Shown: positions 23,506-32,019, counted from the first letter of the stretch. The stretch is 58,756 nucleotides of DNA from Candidatus Daviesbacteria bacterium RIFCSPLOWO2_01_FULL_39_23 (GCA_001776935.1 MFDN01000011.1:1-58756), one strand, 5' to 3'. Notes: generated by a model not told the origin, from the letters alone. A program made the numbers and translations.

Positions 23506-25608
23506 ATGTGGGATAAGGTAATCAGTTACAGCTTCTACTTGCTCTTTTTGCTAACCCCTCTTTTTTGGACTTCGTTAAACTTTGAACTTTTTGAATTCAA
23601 TAAGATGATTTTAGTTTATGCTTTTACAGTTCTTATTGTCGGAGCATGGCTTTTAAAATCTATTGACGATAAACGATTAGTTATAAAACGAACACCTCTG
23701 GATATTCCTTTACTTTTATTTTTAGGGGCAAATATTTTATCCACTATTTTTTCTATTGACCGCCATACATCCATTTGGGGCTATTATTCCCGCTCAAACG
23801 GCGGCCTTCTATCCTTAATCTCATATCTTCTTTTATATTGGGCATTTGTTTCCAATATGGATTTCCAAAAGGTAAAAACAATCCTTAAATTTGGGTTGGC
23901 TTCCGGTTTTTTGATTTCCCTCTGGGCAATATCCGAACATTTAGGGGTCTCGCCTTCCTGCGTAATTTTGCGGGGGGAATTTAATGCCAGCTGCTGGGTC
24001 CAACAGGTTCAGGAAAGGGTATTTGCTACGTTAGGCCAGCCCAACTGGCTGGCCAGCTATCTTGCAATGCTGATCTTTCCCGCTCTTTATTTCTTCTTAA
24101 CTGCAACGAAAAAATCATTGTACATTGTACATTTTACATTGTTAATTACCTTCTACCTTGCTTTCACTTTCACCTATTCCCGCGGACCAACACTGGGACT
24201 AATAGGAGGGATTGTGGTATTTTTGGTGTTATATCTTTTACGTCATCCTGAGGGCAAAGCCCGAAGGATCTCTGAACTAGTTTCAGATGCTCGCATACGC
24301 GCGAGATTCTTCTCTTCGCTCAGAATGACACAAGTAAGTATTATCATAATCTCTTTCTTAATTATTAATCTTCTTTTTGGTTCAGCCTTAACTTCTTTTA
24401 GATTAATCTCCAAATTTGCAGCACCAGCTCGACCCGGCATTACCTTGCCTGCCGCACCTTCCAGAGGGACCCAACTTGAGACCGGCGGCACAGAATCCGG
24501 CCAGATCAGGTTTATTGTATGGAAAGGTGCTTTAGATATCTTTAAGAACTATCCTATTTTTGGTTCAGGATTGGAAAGCTTTGCCCAAATTTACTACCAA
24601 TACCGGCCAGTGGAACACAATATCACTTCTGAATGGGACTTTTTATACAATAAGGCACACAATGAATACCTTAACTATTTGGCAACTACAGGAATAATAG
24701 GCTTTGGAACTTATATGATAGTTATTGGTGTCTTCATTCTCTGGAGTATTAAGTATTATGTATTAAGTATTAAGGGAAAAGACATTAAAACCCATAATAC
24801 ATACTACTTACTACTCACTACCAGCTTGCTTGCAAGCTATATTTCCTACCTAATCTACAACTTCTTCCTTTTTTCCGTAGTTATTATTGCTGTTTTCTTC
24901 TACCTTTTTCCAGCCCTTGTTTTTGTTGCAACAGAATCTACAAGCATCCTGAATCTGCCTAAAAAACTATACCCTATACGCTATACCCTATACGCTATTA
25001 TTTACCGCCGTCCTTTCTATACCCAGGCAGCCAAAGGTATTGTTGCATTTCTTACACTCTTTTTCCTATATTCGCTTTTCCAGCTTTGGTACGCAGATAC
25101 TTTATTTGCCAAAGGCGAAAGGGCTCAAGACGCTGGCAATCCGGGAGCAGCTTATGATTTGCTTGCATTTGCTTCAATCTTAAACAAAGGAGAACCATTT
25201 TATAGGTCTGAACTGGCATTTGCGGCAGCTCAGGCAGCAGCTGCTTTAAAAGAAACTGATGCCACTTTATCAGGACAACTAAAAGATGAGGCAAACTTAC
25301 ATACTGAAAAGGTCCTAAAGGAAAATCCCAGAAATGTTTCTTATCTCCGCACAGCTGTCAGAACCTATTTTGAACTCTCTTTAATTGATAATGCCTTTAC
25401 AGACAAAGCTCTGCAAGCTTTAGATAAAAGCATTAGACTTGCTCCAACCGACCCAAAGCTTTTGTATAATAAAGCACTCATTCTAGAATCCATCGGTAAA
25501 AAAGATGAGTCTATCGAAACCCTAAGGCAGACCTTAAAATTAAAGCCCAATTATCTGGAAGCAGTCGCACAACTCCAAGAAGCAACAAAGTCCGGTGACG
25601 CAAAATGA
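23506..25608 (+). CDS. O-antigen-ligase-like membrane protein with C-terminal TPRs
   Basis: 700 residues. About a dozen membrane segments with the Wzy/WaaL core motif (TYSRGPTLGLIGG) and a large loop (FGSGLESFAQIYYQYRP, KAHNEYLNYLATTGIIG). Two TPR-like repeats follow at about residues 610-690 (PTDPKLLYNKALILESIGKKDESIETL). Likely polymerises or transfers surface glycans. Four short repeats of different families fall inside the gene: near 24120, 24242-24329, about 24740-24830 and 24965-25005. They add loops between membrane segments without breaking the frame. Confidence 0.88.
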   Translation: MWDKVISYSFYLLFLLTPLFWTSLNFELFEFNKMILVYAFTVLIVGAWLLKSIDDKRLVIKRTPLDIPLLLFLGANILSTIFSIDRHTSIWGYYSRSNGGLLSLISYLLLYWAFVSNMDFQKVKTILKFGLASGFLISLWAISEHLGVSPSCVILRGEFNASCWVQQVQERVFATLGQPNWLASYLAMLIFPALYFFLTATKKSLYIVHFTLLITFYLAFTFTYSRGPTLGLIGGIVVFLVLYLLRHPEGKARRISELVSDARIRARFFSSLRMTQVSIIIISFLIINLLFGSALTSFRLISKFAAPARPGITLPAAPSRGTQLETGGTESGQIRFIVWKGALDIFKNYPIFGSGLESFAQIYYQYRPVEHNITSEWDFLYNKAHNEYLNYLATTGIIGFGTYMIVIGVFILWSIKYYVLSIKGKDIKTHNTYYLLLTTSLLASYISYLIYNFFLFSVVIIAVFFYLFPALVFVATESTSILNLPKKLYPIRYTLYAIIYRRPFYTQAAKGIVAFLTLFFLYSLFQLWYADTLFAKGERAQDAGNPGAAYDLLAFASILNKGEPFYRSELAFAAAQAAAALKETDATLSGQLKDEANLHTEKVLKENPRNVSYLRTAVRTYFELSLIDNAFTDKALQALDKSIRLAPTDPKLLYNKALILESIGKKDESIETLRQTLKLKPNYLEAVAQLQEATKSGDAK
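24242..24329 (+). repeat. dispersed GTCATCCTGAG...CAGAATGAC repeat inside the O-antigen-ligase gene
   Basis: Same family as 26438-26558 and 49718-49822. It starts GTCATCCTGAGGGC, shows AAGGATCTCT, CGCATACGCG and AGATTCTTC, and ends CGCTCAGAATGAC. It is read in frame and adds HPEGKARRISEL, RIRARFFSSLRMTQ and adjoining residues between two membrane segments. Confidence 0.85.
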
Positions 25609-25889
25609 AGTCTATTAAGACTGCAATAGCAGAGGCCAAATTTAAAGACCGCCCTAAAAATATTTCTAAGGAATTTCAAATGTATGGAGTTTATTTGGCA
25701 GAAAGCCTGCAGGATACAAAGCACTATTCTCTCTATATGAAACTGGCAAAAAATTATAACAGAGCTATCCTTGAAGAAGCTTTAAACTATACCAAAGGTT
25801 ATACTGCGGCCAAATCCAAAGCCCGCGTTTTTATGTGGAGGCTCGGCCAACTTAGAAAAGAAACCCATAATCTGGAAAATATACGGTAA
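25605..25889 (+). CDS. hypothetical protein, 94 residues
   Basis: Mostly helical and basic, no membrane segment. It overlaps the O-antigen-ligase gene by four bases and precedes def by 19. Motifs such as ALNYTKGYTAAKSKARVFMW resemble a small conserved protein seen near def in related genomes, but I cannot name it. Confidence 0.6.
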   Translation: MKSIKTAIAEAKFKDRPKNISKEFQMYGVYLAESLQDTKHYSLYMKLAKNYNRAILEEALNYTKGYTAAKSKARVFMWRLGQLRKETHNLENIR

Positions 25890-25908
25890 AAATGGTAAAC
25901 TTGAGCCT

Positions 25909-26436
25909 ATGAATGTTGTTAAAGCGCCTGATGAACGGCTTCGGGTTCAAACCAAACCCGTAAAAAAAATAAATAACGGACTTATTAAAACTTTAGAAGA
26001 AATGGTTAAATTAACCAAAACCTTCAAAGATCCTGAGGGGGTTGGTCTTGCTGCTACCCAGGTTGGGCTTGAAGGCAGTTTTTTCGTGGCCAAAGACACC
26101 GATCCGCCAGCTGGCGGATTCATATCTGTCATTAATCCCAAGATTATCTCTTTTGGCAAAAGGACAAAAAAATATTTCGAAGGATGCTTATCTGTTCCCA
26201 ATATGTGGGGCGAAGTCAGACGGGCTTTACAGATTAAAGTTTCTTATCAGGATACATCCGGAAAAACCGTTACAGCCTCTTTAAAAGGAGTTCCTGCATG
26301 GATTTTCCAACACGAAATAGATCATTTAAACGGAATATTATTTTCAGACAGATGTTTGGAACAAAAAGGCAGGTTTTATAAATTTACAGGCAAAGATAAA
26401 ACAGGAACAGATACATTTCAGGAGGTGACACTTTAG
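25909..26436 (+). CDS. def: peptide deformylase
   Basis: Removes the formyl group from new proteins. 175 residues. All three motifs are present: GVGLAATQVG, EGCLSVP and HEIDHLNG, giving the metal ligands Cys and two His. A short palindrome (ATCCGCCAG/CTGGCGGAT, about 26102-26121) is read in frame as DPPAGGF between the first two motifs, an insertion not found in most deformylases. It precedes fmt, the enzyme that adds the formyl group. Confidence 0.96.
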   Translation: MNVVKAPDERLRVQTKPVKKINNGLIKTLEEMVKLTKTFKDPEGVGLAATQVGLEGSFFVAKDTDPPAGGFISVINPKIISFGKRTKKYFEGCLSVPNMWGEVRRALQIKVSYQDTSGKTVTASLKGVPAWIFQHEIDHLNGILFSDRCLEQKGRFYKFTGKDKTGTDTFQEVTL

Positions 26437-26437
26437 T

Positions 26438-26558
26438 GTCATCCTGAGGGCGAAGCCCGAAGGATCTCTCAACTTGTTTGAGATTTCTTGCATACGCAAG
26501 AGATTCTTCGCTCGCCTCGCTATCGCTTTGGCGAAGCGGGCTAATCGCTCAGAATGAC
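26438..26558 (+). repeat. dispersed GTCATCCTGAG...CAGAATGAC repeat between def and fmt
   Basis: 121 bases, the fullest copy of the family, made of nested inverted repeats (GGGCGAAGCCC, TTGCATACGCAA, TTCGCT with AGCG arms). It ends three bases before the fmt ATG and forms the fmt leader. Confidence 0.9.
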
Positions 26559-26561
26559 TTT

Positions 26562-27263
26562 ATGAAAGATTTAAAAGTAACTTTTCTAGGAACACCGCCA
26601 TTTGTTCAACCTATTCAGGATACCCTGGTTAAACATTTTACCCTTGTTGAATCACTTAACAACACTGATTTAGGAGTAATTGCTGCTTACGGGAAAATTC
26701 TCACTCCGCAAGAACTAAATACCCCAAAATATGGCTGTATAAATATCCATCCTTCGCTTTTACCCAAATACCGGGGGCCTTCACCTATCCAACAAGCCAT
26801 CTTAAACGGCGATGAAACCTCCGGCATCACTATTATAAAAATGGATGCAGAAATAGATCACGGACCCATAATTTATCAAGAGACATTAGGGCTTTCAGAT
26901 AAGGATAATTTTGATATTTTGAGTAAAAAAATGTTTCTTCGGGCAAGTGAGGTTTTACCCAAAGTTATTACAGATTTTATATCAGGAAAAATTAAACTTA
27001 TGTCACAAGATGACACTAAGGCAACTTACTGCTCAATTCTAAGCCGGGAAAGTGGCTATTTTGATATACAAAATCCTCCATCACCGGAAAAATTGGATAA
27101 AATGATCCGGGCATATTATCCCTGGCCAGGAGTTTGGACGCGCTGGAACAATAAAATTGTTAAATTCTATCCTGATGGAAAAATCCAAATGGAAGGAAAA
27201 AAAGTATTACCCTTAAAAGACTTTCTCAACGGCTACCCTGATTTTCCCCTAAAATGTATGTAA
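26562..27263 (+). CDS. fmt: methionyl-tRNA formyltransferase, shortened
   Basis: About 233 residues from MKDLKVTF, against 310 or so for typical Fmt. The catalytic residues remain: INIHPSLLPKYRGPSPIQ (Asn and His) and AEIDHGPI (Asp). The N-terminal formyl-tetrahydrofolate domain lacks roughly 45 residues between LVESLNNTD and the GVIAAYGKIL strand, and the C-terminal domain is short. The frame extends upstream to 26478, but that part is the dispersed repeat. Paired with def. Confidence 0.9.
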   Translation: MKDLKVTFLGTPPFVQPIQDTLVKHFTLVESLNNTDLGVIAAYGKILTPQELNTPKYGCINIHPSLLPKYRGPSPIQQAILNGDETSGITIIKMDAEIDHGPIIYQETLGLSDKDNFDILSKKMFLRASEVLPKVITDFISGKIKLMSQDDTKATYCSILSRESGYFDIQNPPSPEKLDKMIRAYYPWPGVWTRWNNKIVKFYPDGKIQMEGKKVLPLKDFLNGYPDFPLKCM

Positions 27264-27270
27264 ACTACGA

Positions 27271-27519
27271 TTAGACTGAAACAGGAGGAGTTTGAGAAAT
27301 GGTTTCAGACTTAGTTTGAGATTGTAAACTCTTTTTAACTGTTCTTAAGCATTTTGTACAATATTTTTCACCTTTGAAAACATGCAAATTAGCCTTTTGT
27401 GTCCTTTTGTGAATCGGCGCTCGAAGAGCCCAGGTACCACCGGCTCCGGAAGAACCTTTCTTGTGCCTTGAAAAACTCACAGTATTTTTACCTTTTCTAC
27501 ACCGAATACATACTAACAT
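27271..27519 (-). CDS. rpmB: 50S ribosomal protein L28
   Basis: 82 residues from MLVCIRC. The L28 signature is seen in VSFSRHKKGSSG, KRTQKANLHVF and KYCTKCLRTVKK, and the CxxC pairs suggest a zinc-binding form. TATAGT ends seven bases before this ATG, so the longer frame to 27555 is unlikely. The C-terminal tail (SETISQTPPVSV) is longer than usual. Convergent with fmt. Confidence 0.85.
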   Translation of the reverse strand: MLVCIRCRKGKNTVSFSRHKKGSSGAGGTWALRAPIHKRTQKANLHVFKGEKYCTKCLRTVKKSLQSQTKSETISQTPPVSV

Positions 27520-27639
27520 GTGGTAGACTATAACAAATAAAGCACCAAATCTCAAGCACCAAGTGCCATATTTTTTGAAAATTGATTATTGAAACTTGTT
27601 TGGAAAACTTGTAATTTATATTTTGTAATTTAATTTATT

Positions 27640-28275
27640 ATGCCGGAATTTTTTGCTTTATCTATAATAGTTTTACTTTTTTCAGTAATCCTGCATGAAG
27701 TCATGCACGGATGGGTGGCTTTAAAATTCGGAGATCATACTGCAGAGCGCGCCGGACGCTTAACCTTAAACCCCATCCCTCACATTGACCTTTTTGGCAC
27801 AATTTTGCTGCCTGCGCTTTTAATTTTCACAGGTTCTCCGATTCTTTTCGGCTGGGCAAAACCGGTTCCTGTTAATCCCTTAAATTTTACAAACCTTAGA
27901 AAAGGAGAGCTTTTGGTATCAGCAGCCGGGATTTTAGCAAATTTTGGGCTGGCTATTGTTGCATCTTTAATTTATCATTTCTTAAACGCCTTACCGCAGA
28001 CTTTTCCTCCTATTGTAGGATCAGTTCTGCGGTTTACCATTATGATTAATCTGGTTTTGGGGATTTTTAACCTGTTTCCGATTCCGCCTTTGGACGGCTC
28101 AAAGATACTGTTATCCCAGCTTCCCTTAAATTTGGCAAGGTCATTTCAAAGAATTGAGCCTTATGGGATTTTTATTCTTTTGATTCTACTGATGATTCCT
28201 TTTGGCGGATCTTCCCTGCTTCACACCATTCTAGGCTTTTTTGTGGGACTTTTCTCCGGATTTCTTGGATTTTAA
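27640..28275 (+). CDS. site-2-protease-like membrane metalloprotease (M50)
   Basis: 211 residues, five to six membrane segments. The zinc-binding HEVMHG lies in the first segment and the third ligand in NLFPIPPLDGSKIL. This is the short S2P class without a PDZ domain. Such proteases cut membrane-bound regulators such as anti-sigma factors. The anti-sigma-like gene at 30188 is a possible but unproven substrate. Confidence 0.92.
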   Translation: MPEFFALSIIVLLFSVILHEVMHGWVALKFGDHTAERAGRLTLNPIPHIDLFGTILLPALLIFTGSPILFGWAKPVPVNPLNFTNLRKGELLVSAAGILANFGLAIVASLIYHFLNALPQTFPPIVGSVLRFTIMINLVLGIFNLFPIPPLDGSKILLSQLPLNLARSFQRIEPYGIFILLILLMIPFGGSSLLHTILGFFVGLFSGFLGF

Positions 28276-28361
28276 GTAACTGCCCTGCATTTTTATGAAA
28301 AAGGACTTATTAAATACCGTATATATACAGCCAGGAAGTAATAAGCGTACGTCTATTTACA

Positions 28362-28793
28362 TTATTCTTCTATATAGACAAACTGACCTTGTTCATCAAA
28401 TTTAACGGATTTAAAAAGATTAAAAAAACCGTTCCTGCCTAATAATGGTGTCTGTTGTTGCGGACTGAAATCAACCTCTGTCTGATATTTAGTAGTACCA
28501 ATCCAAATATTTATACTTGATGAATATGCATCAATGATTACTTTTCCTATCCCAATTATTTGCTTAGGCTTAGTCTTCTTAAATTGAAGTCCTATAGAAG
28601 TGGCAAATCCTAAGGGAAATAAATTTCTATCAGAACCTGAATCTAACAAAGCATCAAAAGGAAGAGATATTGTCCCGTGATCTTTAGAAATTCTGATAGC
28701 AATCATAGGACGATAAATTTCTATTAATTTCTTATTGACAGGATCTATTCCAAACGGTTGAGGTATATAGGAATAACCAGTTACTTTACCCAT
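28362..28793 (-). CDS. retropepsin-like aspartic protease domain protein
   Basis: 143 residues. The catalytic-type motif LLDSGSDRNLFP and a later LLGRNGFF match the single-domain retropepsin fold. Its natural substrate is unknown. It starts five bases after a 59-residue gene, and the two form a unit. Confidence 0.75.
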   Translation of the reverse strand: MGKVTGYSYIPQPFGIDPVNKKLIEIYRPMIAIRISKDHGTISLPFDALLDSGSDRNLFPLGFATSIGLQFKKTKPKQIIGIGKVIIDAYSSSINIWIGTTKYQTEVDFSPQQQTPLLGRNGFFNLFKSVKFDEQGQFVYIEE

Positions 28794-28798
28794 AATTG

Positions 28799-28978
28799 TT
28801 ATGGTGAAAGATAGGAATTCAGAGGAGGAACAAAATGAAGTATTACATCTTTTGTTTTTGTTTTTGCCAGACGCTTAAAAAGCCCATCAAGAGTTTTTGC
28901 TGCATCAATTACCTTACATCTATCCTGACTTAAGGCAATCCATTTATTTTCATATTTTAATAAAATACTTGCTTTCAT
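28799..28978 (-). CDS. small protein paired with the retropepsin-like gene
   Basis: 59 residues, starting MKASILLKYENKWIALS and ending FVPPLNSYLSP. It resembles small proteins of the DUF5678 type (aromatic-Lys-Trp-hydrophobic-Ala-Leu, then a Lys-Val-Ile segment). Such genes are often next to retropepsin-like genes; family assignment is from memory. Stop at 28799-28801, start at 28976-28978. Confidence 0.65.
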   Translation of the reverse strand: MKASILLKYENKWIALSQDRCKVIDAAKTLDGLFKRLAKTKTKDVILHFVPPLNSYLSP

Positions 28979-29012
28979 ATTTTTAATTATACAACTTTTT
29001 TCGACAGGATAT

Positions 29013-30182
29013 TTATTTGTGTCTTAAAAAACCTTTTACCTGTACTACAAAAACCAGCGTTAACAAGATCAAAACAGCAGAAATGGTAAAGGGTGAATGG
29101 AATCCAAAAGTAGAAAATAGCCAACCCCCTAAAAGCGGCCCGAACACCCTTCCTAATGATTCAAATGAGGCAAAAATACCCATAGTTGTACCCTGCCCTT
29201 CTTTTGTATGCTTGGAAACCAAGGAGGCCAGAGTCGGCTTTGTCATAGAAGATCCGGCAATCATGAAAGCCATAAAAAGCAAAAGAAATATTTGGGATTT
29301 GGCAAAAGGAATTAGAAATAAACCTGCGGCCAAAATGCATATGCCAATTATTACTGTTTTGTGTTCGCCAAAAAAGCGGGTAATTTTATATACTAAAAAT
29401 ATCTGCACAAATACAGCCAAAAGTCCCTGTATGGAAAAAAAGTAGCCGATTGTATTAACATGCAGGTCTAGCTTTTCGCTCCCAAAAAGAGGCACCGCCA
29501 CCTCATTGTTGGTGATTGCAAAAGACCAGAGAAAATTCAAAATAAAAAAAGGAGCCATCTCCCCTTTTAAGCCAAGATACATATGCTTAAGATTAAAAAA
29601 GCCCTCTTTAATAACCAGCTTTTCTGCCTTTTTAGTTAATGATTCCGGCAGGAAAACAAGCACTCCAGCAAAGTTAACCAAAGCAATAGCCGCAGCCACA
29701 AAAAAAGGAAAAGACAGACTTATTCCCGACAGAATTCCTCCCATACCCGGGCCAAAAACAAATCCCGCAGAAAGCGCCGCGCCCAAATTTCCCATTCCTT
29801 TAATCCGGTCTTCTTTACTTGTCACATCAGACACATACGCCTGCGCAACCGCAATCGAGGCAGAAGAAAAACATCCCTGCAGTATCCTTGCCGCAAACAG
29901 CCCAAATAAAGAAGTTGATAATCCAAACATTAAAAAAGATAAGCTTAAACCAATCAAAGCGACGGCAAGTATGGGTTTTCTGCCAAACCGGTCAGACAGC
30001 CTTCCCCAAATCGGGGCAAGAAAAAATTGCGCAATTGCAAAGCTGGCTGCCAAAAGTCCGATAGTTGTATCGCTTGCGTTAAAATGCTGAGCATAAAAAG
30101 GCAAAAGAGGAAAAACCATCCCAAAACCGACAATATTTACAAAAATAGCCAGGTAGATAAAAAACAACCGGGGTTTGCGCAT
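29013..30182 (-). CDS. major facilitator transporter (TetA/DHA1-like)
   Basis: 389 residues, 12 membrane segments. The loop 2-3 motif GRLSDRFGRKPIL and the motif C-like GPGMGGILSG in segment 5 place it with drug:proton antiporters. Substrate unknown. It starts five bases after the preceding gene stops, so it is probably transcribed with the sigma/anti-sigma pair. Confidence 0.92.
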   Translation of the reverse strand: MRKPRLFFIYLAIFVNIVGFGMVFPLLPFYAQHFNASDTTIGLLAASFAIAQFFLAPIWGRLSDRFGRKPILAVALIGLSLSFLMFGLSTSLFGLFAARILQGCFSSASIAVAQAYVSDVTSKEDRIKGMGNLGAALSAGFVFGPGMGGILSGISLSFPFFVAAAIALVNFAGVLVFLPESLTKKAEKLVIKEGFFNLKHMYLGLKGEMAPFFILNFLWSFAITNNEVAVPLFGSEKLDLHVNTIGYFFSIQGLLAVFVQIFLVYKITRFFGEHKTVIIGICILAAGLFLIPFAKSQIFLLLFMAFMIAGSSMTKPTLASLVSKHTKEGQGTTMGIFASFESLGRVFGPLLGGWLFSTFGFHSPFTISAVLILLTLVFVVQVKGFLRHK

Positions 30183-30187
30183 AAATC

Positions 30188-30829
30188 TTAGGAGCCTTTT
30201 CCACTGCTTCCGCTGCCACCGCTGTTTCCATTTTCATCTTTATTTCCGTCTTCACTTTTTCCGCTTTTGGTTATCTCTATGGCTCCCTGAAGCTCTTTAG
30301 CGCATGAGGGGTGTTTTTGTATTAAGCTTTCAAATTTACCGCGGTGATCATCCAGTCTTTTTTGAAAGTTTTCATCTTTTGAGCCTGATTTTTCCAGATC
30401 CCCTCTTACTTCAGATACATTTTTGCTATACTCTCCCACTGTTTCTAAAATCTTTACATGCACTTCCTGCTGTCTTAAACTTTTTTCTCTTTCCAACTTT
30501 TCTTCTTTTTCCACCAATCCCATGATTTCTTTAACCCGGTTTTCAACCGGCATATTTTTATCGTTACTTAACAGTGTGACAACATTTTCGGAAGTCCTCT
30601 TCAAAGGATACAAAACCTCCCCGGGGAGAGCGGCTTGTGTCATCTGCACGCTAAAAGTCCCAGTTGCAACCAAAAGGATTACGGAAAAAATCACGGAAAA
30701 TGCAAATAACCTCCGGGAGTACCTTTGCCGGTCAATCCTTTGTTCCAAGCCTCGCCAGCCTGACTCTAAAAGAGTCTGAGGTTCTATATCTAAATAATCT
30801 TTTTTCAATTTTTTTAATGAGTCGTGCAT
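30188..30829 (-). CDS. membrane anti-sigma-like protein (DUF5667 type)
   Basis: 213 residues. A short cytoplasmic part, one membrane segment at about 40-60, then ALPGEVLYPLKRTSENV, the mark of DUF5667-type extracellular domains. A charged helical region and a Gly/Ser-rich tail follow. It lies one base after the sigma factor gene and probably holds that sigma inactive. Confidence 0.8.
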   Translation of the reverse strand: MHDSLKKLKKDYLDIEPQTLLESGWRGLEQRIDRQRYSRRLFAFSVIFSVILLVATGTFSVQMTQAALPGEVLYPLKRTSENVVTLLSNDKNMPVENRVKEIMGLVEKEEKLEREKSLRQQEVHVKILETVGEYSKNVSEVRGDLEKSGSKDENFQKRLDDHRGKFESLIQKHPSCAKELQGAIEITKSGKSEDGNKDENGNSGGSGSSGKGS

Positions 30830-30830
30830 A

Positions 30831-31367
30831 TTATTTTCCTCCCATAATTTTTTTTAATTTCTTAAGAGCCCGAAATATTAAAACCCGCACATTTCCATCT
30901 TTTTTCCCCAAAACCTCGCCTATTTGCGATATCGACAGTTCCTCAAAATAGCGGAAGATAATCAGCTGTCGGCTGTCACCATCCAATTTTTGCAAAGAAT
31001 TTTGTACGTCTTTCCTATTTTCTTCTGCAACTAATTGCTCTTCAATATCTTCGCTCGAGGCAATGTTATCCTCCATTTCAGGACCAATTCTTGATTCTTT
31101 TTTCTTCCGGCTGTAATCAATTACCACATTTCTGGCAATTGCAAACAAATACCCGGAAAAAGTACCCTTATCTTCCCGAAAGCCGGATATAGACCTCCAT
31201 ACCTTAAAAAAGGTATCCTGGGTCAAATCCTGAGCAACAGCAGTATCATATACCATATAATAAATGAACCTGTATACTTTTTTTAGATATAAAGTATAAA
31301 GTTTCCCGAACGCCTCCTTTCTTCCTTTTTTAGACTGTCTAACAAGGTATAAAATTTCCGTTTCCAT
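30831..31367 (-). CDS. ECF-type RNA polymerase sigma factor
   Basis: 178 residues. Region 2 shows DLTQDTFFKVWRSI and GYLFAIARNVVIDYSRK; region 4 shows LSISQIGEVLGKKDGNVRVLI. Length and lack of regions 1 and 3 fit ECF sigma factors. It leads a run with its likely anti-sigma factor and an MFS transporter, and faces the secreted protein at 31496. Confidence 0.93.
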   Translation of the reverse strand: METEILYLVRQSKKGRKEAFGKLYTLYLKKVYRFIYYMVYDTAVAQDLTQDTFFKVWRSISGFREDKGTFSGYLFAIARNVVIDYSRKKKESRIGPEMEDNIASSEDIEEQLVAEENRKDVQNSLQKLDGDSRQLIIFRYFEELSISQIGEVLGKKDGNVRVLIFRALKKLKKIMGGK

Positions 31368-31429
31368 ACCGTTAATTTTACACCTAAAGGTAGATACGGA
31401 TCTGTAAGAAATTTATTACAAAAAAATAT

Positions 31430-31456
31430 GTAACAAATCCCTTCCCTGTACGTTTA
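31430..31456 (+). promoter_or_regulatory. possible ECF-type promoter of the gene at 31496
   Basis: GTAAC (31430-31434) followed 16 bases later by CGTTTA (31451-31456) resembles the AAC/CGT pattern of many ECF promoters. No sigma-70 boxes are obvious. Divergence from the sigma gene makes it a plausible target of that factor. Confidence 0.45.
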
Positions 31457-31495
31457 TATCTTTGCAAGAGAGCAAATGAGAGGGGGTGAAAATAT

Positions 31496-31912
31496 ATGAA
31501 CTGGAAAATGTTAACTATTCTGCCCATACTGGCATTGGCGCTGTTTGCAGCTCCGCAAGTTTGGGCTCATGGAGGCGGTGACATTGACGTAGAAGACATC
31601 CTGGGTTTTGACGAGGATGCAAGAGTAAAAATCGAAGTCAGAGCTGACGAAGCACTGCCTTTTGTTGTACCTACAACAGCCGGTGTAACTACACCATTCA
31701 TCATAGTTGATGAGGATGAAAATAGGCTCAAGATTGAAGCCAGAGGCTTTGCAGCACATCAGCTTGCACCACTTTTGGTCGACCCGATGGGTGTCCAAAC
31801 CATCACTCCTTTCGTTTTAGGTGATGAGGATCAAAGGTTGAAGATTGAAGTAAGGGGAATGGGCGCAACCATGTTGCCAGGAGTTTTACATAACTTAAAC
31901 ATAGTTAAGTAA
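31496..31912 (+). CDS. secreted protein with repeated DEDxRLKIEVR unit
   Basis: 138 residues. Signal peptide to about residue 24 (ALFAAPQVWA). The mature part carries three copies of a unit: DEDARVKIEVR, DEDENRLKIEAR and DEDQRLKIEVR, separated by segments with TPF-type cores. No family recognised; the acidic repeats could bind cations. A strong ribosome site (GAGAGGGGGTG) precedes the ATG and a strong terminator follows. Confidence 0.75.
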   Translation: MNWKMLTILPILALALFAAPQVWAHGGGDIDVEDILGFDEDARVKIEVRADEALPFVVPTTAGVTTPFIIVDEDENRLKIEARGFAAHQLAPLLVDPMGVQTITPFVLGDEDQRLKIEVRGMGATMLPGVLHNLNIVK

Positions 31913-31940
31913 ACTCAGGGCTAAATAAAGGTGTTCTAAC

Positions 31941-31982
31941 GCACTACCGGAAGATTTGCTCAAGTATCCGGTAGTGCTTTTT
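31941..31982 (+). terminator. rho-independent terminator
   Basis: Eleven-base stem GCACTACCGGA (31941-31951) with TCCGGTAGTGC (31967-31977), followed by TTTTT. Ends the transcript of the gene at 31496. Confidence 0.92.
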
Positions 31983-31986
31983 GTTA

Positions 31987-32016
31987 TTGACAAATTTTGT
32001 CTGCCGGGATTATAAT
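31987..32016 (+). promoter_or_regulatory. promoter of the candidate structured RNA
   Basis: TTGACA (31987-31992), 18-base spacer, TATAAT (32011-32016). This is the best sigma-70-type promoter in the window, and no open reading frame follows it. Confidence 0.8.
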
Positions 32017-32019
32017 AAA

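Noticed and set aside
26478-26561. N-terminal extension of Fmt
   Set aside because: The extra residues come entirely from the dispersed repeat, and the next ATG matches the normal Fmt start.
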